Under the pieces are notes generated by a model. That model was not told the DNA's origin, made no database searches, and saw only the letters and a program-made list of their open reading frames with translations. From the NCBI GenBank assembly GCA_905178155.1, contig CAJINV010000012.1, positions 2,072,166-2,136,165 of the forward strand: a DNA stretch of 64,000 nucleotides. The letters run 5' to 3'. How positions within the stretch are numbered: position 1 is the first letter of the stretch; the number at the start of each line of letters is the position of its first letter. Positions 1 through 10,600 of this stretch are shown here, piece by piece. This stretch comes from Amoebophrya sp. A120. Taxonomy: Eukaryota > Sar > Dinophyceae > Syndiniales > Amoebophryaceae. The translations under genes and the position numbers were made by a program.

Positions 1-61
1 GAAGAACAAGATGCAGGACCTGGGCCACTGCGGCTTGGAGACGAAGATTTCGGCGAAACAT
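1..61 (-). CDS. 5' end of a gene running off the window, presequence-like N-terminus (partial)
   Basis: An ATG at 59-61 opens a minus-strand frame starting MFRRNLRLQAAVAQVLHLVL and leaving the window at base 1. The arginine-rich, acid-free amphipathic start resembles a mitochondrial presequence (inference). The same start codon and 151 bp around it recur exactly at 7414-7564, so the 5' end of this gene was duplicated recently. The rest of the protein is outside the window, so no function can be given. Confidence 0.4.
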   Translation of the reverse strand, partial: MFRRNLRLQAAVAQVLHLVL

Positions 62-151
62 GTTTTGTACTTTTTGGATGCAATGAAGTCACATCAGTAC
101 AAAGAGGCTTAATCTGAATCTGTCTTCTTTCAGTTATATTTTCCTCAATAA
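1..151. repeat. 151-bp direct repeat, copy 1
   Basis: Bases 1-151 are identical to 7414-7564. The repeat holds a minus-strand start codon and about 90 bp upstream of it. The left limit is cut by the window edge, so the repeat may be longer. Confidence 0.95.
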
Positions 152-887
152 CTTTCACTTTTTGGCTACCCCCGACACTTGTTTTTATTATTTGTTGTTC
201 TCTCTGTACATAAGGCCAAAAGTGCCACCGGGACAGCCTGCCCGTAGATCACCGATGTCATCTACAATGAGTGCTATTCTATTATTTAATTTGAATTTTC
301 GAGCACGAGCTGCAAAATGAATTATCAAGATCACACGACGGAAAATAACGACAGCGAACCAATGGCAGAAGCTGCACTTTGACTTTGTGTAGTTTAGTGA
401 TTTTGGTTTCGCATCGAGCACGTAGAAGACGACAACAAGAGCACCGGTGGAAGACATAACCTACGACGCTCATCGGTGGTACTTTATTCGACGGGTGACG
501 ACTTGCTCTCGGCTACCACAATTAGTTTTCGTCCAAACGAGACACCAGCGACGCCAAGTAAGTAGCTAGCTCCTCGGTTATCAGCTAAAAAGATGAACAT
601 CAAGCACGGAAGATGAACAGGAAGCTGCGTATAGCTTTTTGTTTTCCTAATGGAGCTGACTGCTCAGTACGATACCTTTCGCATTAATGTCGTCGTCGTT
701 GTTGTATGAGTAAAAAAATGTCAACAAGAAGTGTCGCTCAACAAGAAGATCTTCATCTTCATCTTGGTTGAATGCGCAACCACATCCGTCGGCGCAAAAG
801 AAGGTACCAGCCTCAACATCATAATTAATATTCTTGGTCGTCTTCAGTAGAAACCTCTAGAATGAACAGCTGCTGCGCCCCCGCATC
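152..887. other. Non-coding interval downstream of the PP-loop gene
   Basis: Open frames here are short and show no family motif. The stretch separates the stop codon of the PP-loop gene from the partial gene at the window edge. No introner termini are seen. Confidence 0.6.
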
Positions 888-3800
888 CTAGGCTTGGACG
901 CGTCCCTTACTTGAACTGCGTTTCCTCTGAGCTTTCGCCAGTTCTTGCTGCTGTGCTGGTGTATTGCTTATTTTCCGTGTGAACCATTTCGCCCGCTGGT
1001 CTTTAGCAGAAGAAGTGGATCGGCCTCCATAATGTTGTTGACCACCGATCGTCCCACCGCAATACAGCACCAACTCCCTCCGGTTCTCAGCTTCATCGCA
1101 GTAAAACGCGTACCCGAGCTCCTCCGTGAGCCCGCCACCGGAGATTTGCTTTTTCGCATTTTTCAAGTTTTCCCAACAGTGACGGACGGCTTTCTTGTTC
1201 AGGCCAGAAGGAACAATTGGATTTGTCGTCCGGGCCTTCTGGTTGTTGTGGTCGTGTTTCTTGTCCTCGAAATGCTGGAAGTGTCCGAGCTTTTTCATCG
1301 CCGGGGGTCGTGGTTTCTTGTCAGCAGTAGAAGGATCACTTACCACGTGCACGTCGTGGTCGTTCATCTTGTTCTTATCCGCAGATGCCACTGACAGCAG
1401 TTTTTCTGTGGCCCGGAAAACGATCCGCTCGAAGACCTGATAGAGAATGAAGTCGGAAGAGGACGACGAAGGGTCACTTTGCAGCTCCTCTTGCGCTCCT
1501 CCAACAACGTCGTGTTCACCAGGAACAGCAATCCGCAGCATATCCGGGGTGAGGCAACGGCTTGTAGTCGCAGTCGGTCCAGCCGTGGTGCTGGTCCTCT
1601 TCGTCGTCGCAGGTAGTTCCACTCCAGCTTGCGAAACATCATGTCGGCTCCGTGCTTCATTGCCCTTGGCCTTGATTTTAGCATTGGAACTTACAGTATC
1701 GGGCTCCGTGCCGCCACATGCTTGTTCGAGTTCGGCGTCGTCCGCAATTAAATCTCTATCCAAGGACGCATTCCACGGCTCCGCGATATTTGCGACCACC
1801 TCCCGCATGCGGTTCCAGTCGGTTTTGCAGCCGAGATTTTCAACTTCGGACTCAAGCTCATTCAAATCGAGGCGGAAGATGAGAAAAGTGTCGACACAAC
1901 TGATGTCTTGATGAACAGCTTGATCGTTTGGAAAATAAACGAATTTCCTTTCCAATTTCGTGACTCCCGCGGCCAGATGCTGAGACAGAACGCTGTAATC
2001 CTTCAGAAGCTGCCTCATGGTGTTGGTCTGTGCTTGAATTTTCATAACAACATCCTGTTCTTCACCTTGACAGCCTGCGCCTCGACGAGCTTCGTTCTGT
2101 TCTTGACAACATTTCTTCTCTACAACTTCCAGCTGGAGCACGCGGTCCAGGGTTTTGCGCATCACGCCCCGCACACTCCAAGCCGGCGTGGAGTCTTTCA
2201 AGTAGGGGCATTTCGGGCGGAGGCGGGGCAGGCCGAGGTACATGTGGTCTTGGTCAACACTTTCTTGTTGCAGATAATTCAAAAAATCCCTCTTCCTCCT
2301 CTCCACAAACGGCCGGTAAAGCAACACGTCTCCAACAATCCTCACCTTCTGCATGCCATCTGGGCCAGTGCTGCCCTCGGGGAAGAGGTAGTGGCCCCGG
2401 GTCAGATTCTCCAGCCGGTTTTCGTCACAGTCGTCTTGGTGGTGGCCCAGGAGGACGACAGGCTGCATCTTGTCGTGGTGGGTGTTTGTCATGCTTGAGT
2501 CTACTTGACTTGCATGATTTGTCATGCTGTGAGCTGCATCTCCACAGAGTTTCTTCCACGCCTGTCTGTACATGTGAAACCGGATTCCCCGCGTGTACCG
2601 CTCGTATTCCTCTCTGCTGAGACCGTATGCAAGAAAAAAACTGTGTAAGTGTAACTCTGTAATGCAAAACATGTAAACAGAGTTACACCTGTCATGCCAC
2701 ACAGCCATGAAGTCCTTTTTTCATGGGTATTTTCCCTTACAAGCCACGCATGACAGGTTTTCTCTGTCATGTAGAGCAAATTTGTGATGCTGTCAGCCAA
2801 AGAAAGTTACACTTACACAGTTTTTGTCTTGCATAGACCGAAGACCACAGGTTTCTTTGACTCACAAGAACTCCGACGCTCACGCTTCTTGCCCTTTAGA
2901 AGTTCAACATCTGGTGATGGTGCGCTACTACATTTTGGTGCTGGGCGCAGGTCACTCTGTTCCATCTTCTCCTCCGCATGCGGGCGCTTCAATTCGATGG
3001 AGAACCAGTAGAGCTTGACCTTAAAAACGTGCCTACACACGAACTTCACCCATTCCAACTCCAAATCTGCAGTAGAATCTACTTCATTGTCCTCCTCTCT
3101 GTTCGCCGGGTAGTGCAGATAGAGGCAGGCGAAATCTGTGAAGGGACAAGTAGTAGAAAGCGGGTTCTTTTTCGCGGTCATGATCCCACTTTCAGATGAA
3201 CTGGCGTAGAGGTCGAGGTCGTCGTGTTGGTTTCCCTTGGATAATTTCCTGTCTAACAACTCGCGCAACAGACACCCACAAGCCGTACTGTCGACGCCGG
3301 CGCTGAAGGAGAGGAGGACGGGAACTTGGTTGCTTGCGGGTGTCGTTAATAGCCCGCAGGAGGTGGTCGTGATGTCTCTAACGATATCGGTCGTGGCGCA
3401 GCTCTCGTTCCCCAAACAAGATTCCTCCGGCAGCGTCATCAGCTCTCGCAAGAGGGCCTCAGTGTGATGTCGTGGTCTTTTGATCTTCATGTTGTCGTCT
3501 TCCCGCTCCTCATCACCAGAAGAAGCTTGCTCTTTCCACCGTCTTTTAATTTCCCGTAGTTCCTCGGGGACGGTGCGATGTGCGTGGGGCTTCTTATTCT
3601 CGGCACGAAGATCTTCAACGAGACCCTCGTCCGGCAGAGCAGTCGAAGAAAGCCAAGAAGCGCACTCCGGCGCCAGAATTCTCTTGAATTTCTCCCTCTG
3701 TTCGTCGGAGAGATTTGTCGTGAAATAGGGATTTTTGATGATATCCCCCTCCGAATCCTCCTGCAAGAGATCCACCTCCAGTACTTCCTCCTCATTTGGA

Positions 3801-5311
3801 AACGTCTCCACTGCCAGTGCTTTTTCGATAAATGCGAGATCTTTTTTCCTTTGCAGCACCCTCTCGTTCTCCTCCCACACACGGATCGCGAACAATTTCA
3901 CGGGCTCGAGATAAAAATCAGCGTTGCTCTGTTCTTTGATTTGCAGCTCTCTGTCTGATACGAGGCCGCCCTCGGGTTCTTGTACTGGTGCAGGAGCTCC
4001 TCCCGAATAATACGCAAGCTCAACATGATCCGTGGTTCTCTCCAACATATCCTCCAGTCTGGTAAAAATCACTTCCAGCAGCCTTCTCCCAGTCTCCATT
4101 TGTTTTACATCACCACCGTGTCGCCAGCTGACGGTAAGAAAGATGTAGAGAAGGAACCACCGCACTACATGCTGCTCCCGATCATGTTTAATATTGTCGT
4201 GAATCTTGTTCCAGCAGTCGGTCCCGCTCGCGTTGCAGATACCAGGCAGGGCATTTGTACCAACATTTCCGCGATCCTCGTCATTCCAGAGGTCTGGTTT
4301 CAGTTCGAGTTCCTCGTGGAGAGCATTTGCCACTTCCGTGGCGAAGCTCTGCATGTGGCTGAGAACAAATAAAGGGGTCTTATTCATTTCCTCGCTACAG
4401 GTTGTAGAAGTGTCTTGTTCCTGCGACGAAGTGGATGCAGCTGGCGCCTGTAATTTTTGACCGCCGTTGTTCTTGTGGTCGACGTGCTCTTTTGGCGGCG
4501 GAGCGTTTACGTTTTTCAAATTCCGGACGTGCTGGTCCAGGAAAACAGATAACGTCAAGAGGTCGTACAAACGTTCCTCGCGGCCTCCACGTCGTGTGCT
4601 GGAAGTGGAGCAAGGATGCAAGGACTTCAACTTCTCCTCGGAATAAACTCCTTCTTCGCAGCGTTTTATTCGGAGGGCGGGGTCCTTCTTCGCACACATT
4701 GGTGGCGAGGAAGGTTGTGCCGCAGGAAGTCGTGCGCCTGATAGTACAAGAACATCTTCAGCACGACCAGAGGTACTGGATGGAGAGCTGCGGCCCCTGC
4801 TGTTGCTCGTACTACACCACGACCCGCTGCTTTTACAACCATTCGACATAACCACGACGTCCGCATGTTGATCATTATACACGTAGTCGGCGAAAACTTG
4901 TATAGGAAAACTGGTATTCAGCTCCCTGTAAAATTTCCGGTTCCGCTTCTGCTTCGCCCCAAACCAAACGTCCGGAGCCGTTTTCGCGAACCAGATTTTC
5001 GCCCAGTTCTTCGCGTGGGATATCAAAGCGTCGTCTTGTTCTAGGGGAGTGTCTTCTATTTTGCACTTGTCAGCAGGCCAAGATGAAATACGCTGGAAGG
5101 AAGCTCCTGCACGTCCGCTACTAGTTGCGGGAAGAGCGTTTGCCGCGGAAGGCAAAGATACCGGCTTTGCGACAGGAGCTGCTTCATCGGCAGAGGCAGG
5201 ACCCACGTTTCTCGGCTCCGGGGCAGGCTCCATGACGGTCGTAGCCACGAGGACCGGACGAGATTGTTCAAGTAGAGAACACTCACTCAACATGGGTGCT
5301 GACTTGCCCAA
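888..5311 (-). CDS. PP-loop ATPase of the TilS/MesJ (tRNA(Ile)-lysidine synthase-like) type
   Basis: Two exons (5311-2835 and 2619-888) joined across a family C introner give 4209 nt, a 1402-residue protein. The PP-loop SFSAGVDSTAC lies near the end of exon 1, followed in exon 2 by REEYERYTRGIRF and GHHQDDCDENRLENLTRG, the HHxDDxxEN motif of TilS-like adenylating enzymes, then an RPFVERRKRDFLNYL segment like the TilS region that follows it. Known members adenylate a tRNA base before modifying it. That this one acts on tRNA(Ile) is only inference. It is about three times longer than bacterial TilS: roughly 680 residues precede the PP-loop, with an acidic and low-complexity linker, and about 350 low-complexity residues follow. 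The start is the first ATG of the open frame. It could belong to another N-type PP-loop family. Confidence 0.78.
2626..2834. mobile_element. Introner, family C
   Basis: Interrupts the PP-loop gene at FG^LSREE. Inverted termini read ACTGTGTAAGTGTAAC and its complement; flanking direct repeat AGACCG at 2620-2625 and 2835-2840. Both exon frames close at the element, and removing it with one repeat copy joins them in frame. Confidence 0.92.
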
Positions 5312-6719
5312 TTATCATGGGGGTGGCCTGCAAAAAATCTCCTGCGCCTGCTGGTGGAAGACTCATGCTTCTAAAAATCAGCGTGCTGCTCATGAACATG
5401 ATAGATCACAACCTTTTTCCGACGAACGTAGTGACGAGGTCGGGTGACGTACAGTTAGTAGAGTTACAGAAGTGAAACTAGGAGAACAGGAAAGCGATAT
5501 GTTAGTGCTGGCAGTAGAATAAAAGTAGGAGTACTTCTACGAGAAGGAGTACTAGTACCAAACGAAGAACTCAAATTCAACCGCTAGCCACGACTGATCT
5601 TTTTGTTTTCCGATCGGAGAAGAACCAATTTCAACGTGTCACGGCAACATTTCGCGTCCTCCTCGTCCGTATGTCATTTTAGTTGTCCTCTCTTGCGATC
5701 TTCATGTGGACGAGGACTCCTGCGGGACCACTTTTGGATCAAGATCTCTTCCAACTATCCGGAAGATCTTTTCTTTTTTTACGACCTTGTAGAGAAACTA
5801 CATATCACGACCATCTGTAGGTGCAGTAGGTCTATTTTCCGTTGGATCACTACATGACTTTGATGACTCCGAAACGGAGGGTGAAGAAATGTGAATGCAT
5901 TTGATGCATCAAAACTGTGCGTATAATTTTTTTTTCAGGCTTCTACACTTCTTCAGAACCAGGCTAGGCTATGAGTGATAAGCAATCTGCTGAACTAAAA
6001 TTCTTGTTGAGGACGCCTGATTATAACTGAAAAATCCTAGTACAACTGAAGCCATTCAATATCAGTTTTCCCTCGTAGTTGTACTAGTCGAAAAATAATG
6101 TTGATTCTTGTATCCCTCTTGTCACACAATGTAATTCCTAATTTCTCGTACTAGGTAGTTCCAATATTGTACTACTACTAGTATACACAACATCTTCACT
6201 TCTTTCTTAAATCTATGGCAGAAAGAACGAAACCAGCCAACTCGCATGCATTTGACCCTGCAACGAAATCGAACCTGCATGCTGCAGATGTGTTTCGATT
6301 TCTCTCTTGTCGCTGATATCCATTACAAAGGAAACGCTTTAATTGGCGGGCGATTCGAACTTTTCCAAAACTTTTCCTTTGACTTTTCAGGATTTCAGGG
6401 CATTGAAAACGATTTGATAATGCGACTCAGAACGAAAAAACGCAGCGAAGATACTCCAAGCGACAGAACAGGGGCGCCTGCGAGGTCTTGGGCGCCGACG
6501 CCTCCTCTTGTCCCGCGGGTGATCGGCGAAGCCCGAGCGACCGCCTTTCAACCCGCCGAAGCGTGCGCGCGCCGGGCACCCGCCGACCGCACCCAGCCAA
6601 CGGCTGCCGGCGCGGGCGCCCTAAAGAAAAAGGCCATGACCGCCCATCGCACCCACCCGCCCCCCCCCAGGCACGGAAGGCCTACCCGGGAACGGACTAG
6701 GAGGAGGGCTTGCATAGCT
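5312..6719. other. Non-coding interval with short repeat and GC-rich patch
   Basis: AT-rich up to about 6240. Bases 6251-6326 repeat, with few changes, the segment 7567-7638 at the 3' end of lipase copy 1. Bases 6470-6690 form a GC-rich patch that is open in several frames but shows no motif. Confidence 0.5.
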
Positions 6720-6880
6720 ATATGCTATTGCATTGCAAAAGCATCGCACTCGTACTAATTGCAAGTATGCATGACAAATCTCCTTCTTGACCTCAATCCG
6801 CATTACAAATTTCATTTTTCATGCTGAGGGAATTTGTCATGCGATTTCTACTAGTGCGAGGATGCTTTTGCATTTCATAC
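6720..6880. mobile_element. Introner, family A
   Basis: Lies in the duplicated gene fragment. Termini TTGCAAAAGCATCGCACTCG and complement; flanking repeat TAGCT at 6715-6719 and 6881-6885. Confidence 0.88.
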
Positions 6881-6934
6881 TAGCTGGGTAACCGCATTGG
6901 TCTTCTTCTCGCTGAAATACCGGGCGTTCGTCCG

Positions 6935-7255
6935 TATCAGAATGAAAAATCCCCCCTCCCCATATCAAAACGAAGTTTCTGATGCTGGATTTGCGTACAC
7001 AAATCAGATTTGTCTTGCTGGCGAGGACTGCAGGCCCATCTTAAGCCTGAGGCTACAGGTTTTGGCCTAGGCGCTTAGCATGACAGACGTCGACGCTGTA
7101 GCTAAAACAGCATGACAGACCGCCTGTAGAATGCGGCGGAGCTTGGGGAGTTGCGTTCATGCAACACAGAGACGATTTGTGACCTCAAATCAGCAACACA
7201 AATTTTCGGCAACGTACCTTTTCAATATGGGGAGGGGGAGCTTTTCCTTTTGATA
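6935..7255. mobile_element. Introner, family D
   Basis: Lies in the duplicated gene fragment. Termini AAAAATCCCCCCTCCCCATA and a matching inverted end; flanking repeat GTCCG at 6930-6934 and 7256-7260. Confidence 0.88.
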
Positions 7256-7344
7256 GTCCGGCGGTGATGGTTCTTTTGGGTCGCAGCTTCTTTGGACGAA
7301 GCACCGGAGTTGAGGGTGGAAAGCTCGCGGTAGGAACGGAGGGC

Positions 7345-7404
7345 CTGAGTTTTAAGTACGCGTTTTTTTTTTTCCGTTTCTTTTTTTGTTTGTCTCCACT
7401 CTAC
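7345..7404 (-). other. Candidate ordinary GT-AG intron (60 nt)
   Basis: In the duplicated fragment, exon 1 could end at CCCGCCCGTG before GTAGAG, and ACTCAG precedes the next exon. This joins the presequence-like start to an open frame. There is no pyrimidine tract, so it is tentative. Confidence 0.35.
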
Positions 7405-7413
7405 CACGGGCGG

Positions 7414-7564
7414 GAAGAACAAGATGCAGGACCTGGGCCACTGCGGCTTGGAGACGAAGATTTCGGCGAAACATGTTTTGTACTTTTTGGATGCAATGAA
7501 GTCACATCAGTACAAAGAGGCTTAATCTGAATCTGTCTTCTTTCAGTTATATTTTCCTCAATAA
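7414..7564. repeat. 151-bp direct repeat, copy 2
   Basis: Identical to bases 1-151. It lies just downstream of the stop codon of lipase copy 1 and carries the start codon of the duplicated fragment. Confidence 0.95.
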
Positions 7565-7644
7565 TTCCACCCTGCAACGAAATCGAATCTGCATGCTGGA
7601 GATGTGTTTCGATTTCTATCTTGTCGCTGATATCCACTTCATAT

Positions 7645-10600
7645 TCATCGGCTCCTGGAGGATTTCCCAACCAGATCGACGAAGCCAGGCTGGCCCCACG
7701 CATTTTTTTCCACGTTCGCCCTCCAATGATTCTGTGACACAGAAGAAGAGGAGGATTCGTCCTCTTTCATCTCCCTTCTCATCTTCATCTGCAAATGCCC
7801 AGCCCCGAGCGGAAAAAAGCGTCCAAGCTCGAAAAACAGGCGTCCACAGATTTCCGACCGCGGCGCCGAAATCATATTCTTAAACCCGTTCGGAAACACT
7901 GTCAAATGAAAATATCATCTCTGGGTGGTCCTCTGGAAGAAAAATGCAATGTCTACTGTCATGCACATTTTACATGACCCATGAACATGAAGTGTGTAAT
8001 CATTTATGATGCATGCCAAAGCAACATGACATCGGAGTTCTAAGGGCTGTGTCCACAGCAACATGACAGATTTTCTGAGTGCTTCTCGATGCCTATCCTG
8101 CATGAGAAATAATTCCGTCTCCGCCCGCGCGTAGCAAGCGCGGCTGGACTCCCCTTGCTGCTCAAGAAGCAATATTACATCAGATAGTTATAGTTTCAGA
8201 ATCAAAAAGCACCAGCATAGTCTACCAATCAGTATACATAAAAATTTGCGCCCTACAACAAACTTTCAGACCCAGACATCTTTTTATTTGCGCTGCATAA
8301 ACACGCTGTTGCCGCAATGTTCTTGTGTGAAGCTTCTGCCGATTTTCACGAGTTCTGACTTCGGAGGAAGAGTCTCACGGCTTCCGTAGTTCTGAGGGCG
8401 GTTATTTTGTTCGAGTCCAGCACGGGCGGGACCACGAACATCATCTCGAACTCGATCTTCATCGACCCGCTCAACCTCTGTTGCCAACCTCCCAACATAC
8501 GCGTAAAATGGTTCCATCTCAGTCTCCTCTGCGTGCGCGCTGGCCATGGTGACGGTCAAGATGCGATTTTTCGGGATCCTGTAAAACTTGTTCGCCACCG
8601 TCCGCAGACGCATCGTGACCACGGGAAGATTTTCGTTTTTGATCGGTACCAATAAGTCGCCTCTTGTTGTACTATTTATTTCACTGCCTTGCTTAGTGCC
8701 ATTTGATGTCCTCCTCACACCCGCCAGCATCGCTTTCAGCACCGGGAGCAAGTCGGACGGCCTGAATATTTGGTTCCGAGAAACGTCACCAGTGATGTCC
8801 GTCATCTTCATAAAGCCAAAAAGGGCAAGAAAATCTAGCTCATTGTATAGGTAATCGCGAAGCCCGACCCTTTTGCTCACGAGCGGCATTCTTGTTCTTC
8901 GGTCATACAGTTTCTTGCAGGGCAAGAATCCGCTGCAGATTCTTTCCACCAAAGAACTCCCGTCCACGAAATATTTCGTGATTTCAGCCTGCGTTAGCGT
9001 GTCGATGATGTTGCTCGTGGTTTCATCCACACTTCTGTCAAAAACAGGCGAAGTTGAAGATGGTGCCCTCGTGGCTCTACTTGTTGTTCCTGAAATTCTT
9101 CTACTTGCTCTCTCCGCCGCTAAATTCTCGAGTTCGTTTTCCAAAAACGAAACCGCTTTTTCCAATCGGAAAACGGTCGAGTCCCCACATTTCCAGAGGA
9201 TCAAGCGGGACGCGTTGTTCTGCAAAGCTGGAAAAATTGCGGAATTGTCCAAATACGCGCCGTCCATGTAGGAAGCCCATACCGGGGCAGTTTTAGTATT
9301 CACTTTTGCGGTTTGATGTGATGCTGAACCTGGATGATCACCTCCACCTCGCCCAGTGTCAACATTCTTGACCGGCATTCCGATGAGCTGCAACGGTGAG
9401 GAAACGTGTCCGAGAAGATTCGCCGGGGCATTCGTACTAGCCGCGATCGCGTTATGGGAGCGTCAGGATCGAAGTCGATATTAAAGTTGAAAAAAATGTG
9501 ATGCAGAAAATCAATACCAGTTGTGGAAGCCCAGTTTCCAAGTAGCGCACAACAAATTTTGGCACTATATAAATCCAGTCTGTCATGCTGACTTTTTAGG
9601 GAAAGAAGGCGTCTTTTGTCATGCTACTTTAGCAGCTCTATCGCAGACCCCAAACAGGGCGACAGTCGGCCTCGTCACTTGCCATCCCTGCAAGCGAGGC
9701 ACTTCATGCCTTGCAATTTATGCGTGAGAAATTCTTTCAACTTTGTCGATTTCGGTCCTGACGCTTCCATACGCATGCGCGACCGATGGCACGCCAGAGC
9801 GTCTCGTGTTTTTTGCTTCAAACTGTCTGCTTCGGATGAACAAAACGCTCTTCACACGGTCCGCAAAAGTGGAGCGGTAGGTCGAGAAGGTAGAGGAAGT
9901 GTAGGGCTGTTTATCTAGAAGTTGTACTTTGTGCAGGACAGGGCGAGAGCCTGCTGATGTTCTGGGAAACGAATTGTCAAATTCCTCGTCCTCTGGCACG
10001 GACACCGCGAGCCCGTCTCGGTAAAAGGACAACGGCAAACATATTGTAAGGAAAAATATCCCCTCCCCATATTGAAAAGGAAATTTTTTGTGATGCTGAT
10101 TTGTGAGCAGCTTTAATGTCTTGCGTACAAGGCAAACGGCACCCATGACGTGGCGCCTTGTGCAGCGAGTCTGTCAAGCGTTTTCTCCTACCATGTGAGA
10201 CTTGTTTCTCGTGCTCAGCTGCTAGCCAGATGCGTAGTACCAAAATGGGCTTAGAACAATATGCCGACAAGCTCTTTCTGCAGTACAAAACGACCCATTT
10301 GTGTAGTACGCAAGAAATCCAGCAACGCAAATTCATCTTTTGAATACGGGGGGTGTCACTGTCAGGGCTTTTTTCACTTTGATAAAATACCCGTACTTGT
10401 GCAGCGCAGAGTTCTTGGCTGTTAATCTCGGCAGAGATACCAGTTTACTGCTCCATGACCATCTACGGATCCCGGTGACGAGGATCGGTTGCGGAGCGGT
10501 CGCGCCGAGGAGTCTTACTGGTGCGCTGTCCATCAGTGGTGGTGGCTCGAGGTCATAATTTCTTGGCTGCAGCAAATGTTGATTCCAATTGCTTTCCAGC

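Larger units (their letters stand above)
6697..7474 (-). pseudogene. Duplicated 5' fragment of the window-edge gene, with two introners
   Basis: The ATG at 7472-7474 starts the same MFRRNLRLQAAVAQVLHLVL segment as the gene at base 61. A plausible 60-nt GT-AG intron (7345-7404) leads to an exon reading GPPFLPRAFHPQLRCF; two introners (6935-7255 and 6720-6880) follow. An alternative frame through the same exons reads TNARYFSEKKTNAVTQL and stops at 6697-6699. Beyond the last introner the sequence enters a GC-rich patch with no recognisable protein. I read it as a truncated copy, but a short expressed gene is possible. Confidence 0.4.

Noticed and set aside
8284-8304. Lipase copy 1 ending at the stop after NSVFMQRK
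   Set aside because: That frame runs into a family B element. The copy 2 sequence continues VFPNGF, which is found intact past the element in copy 1.
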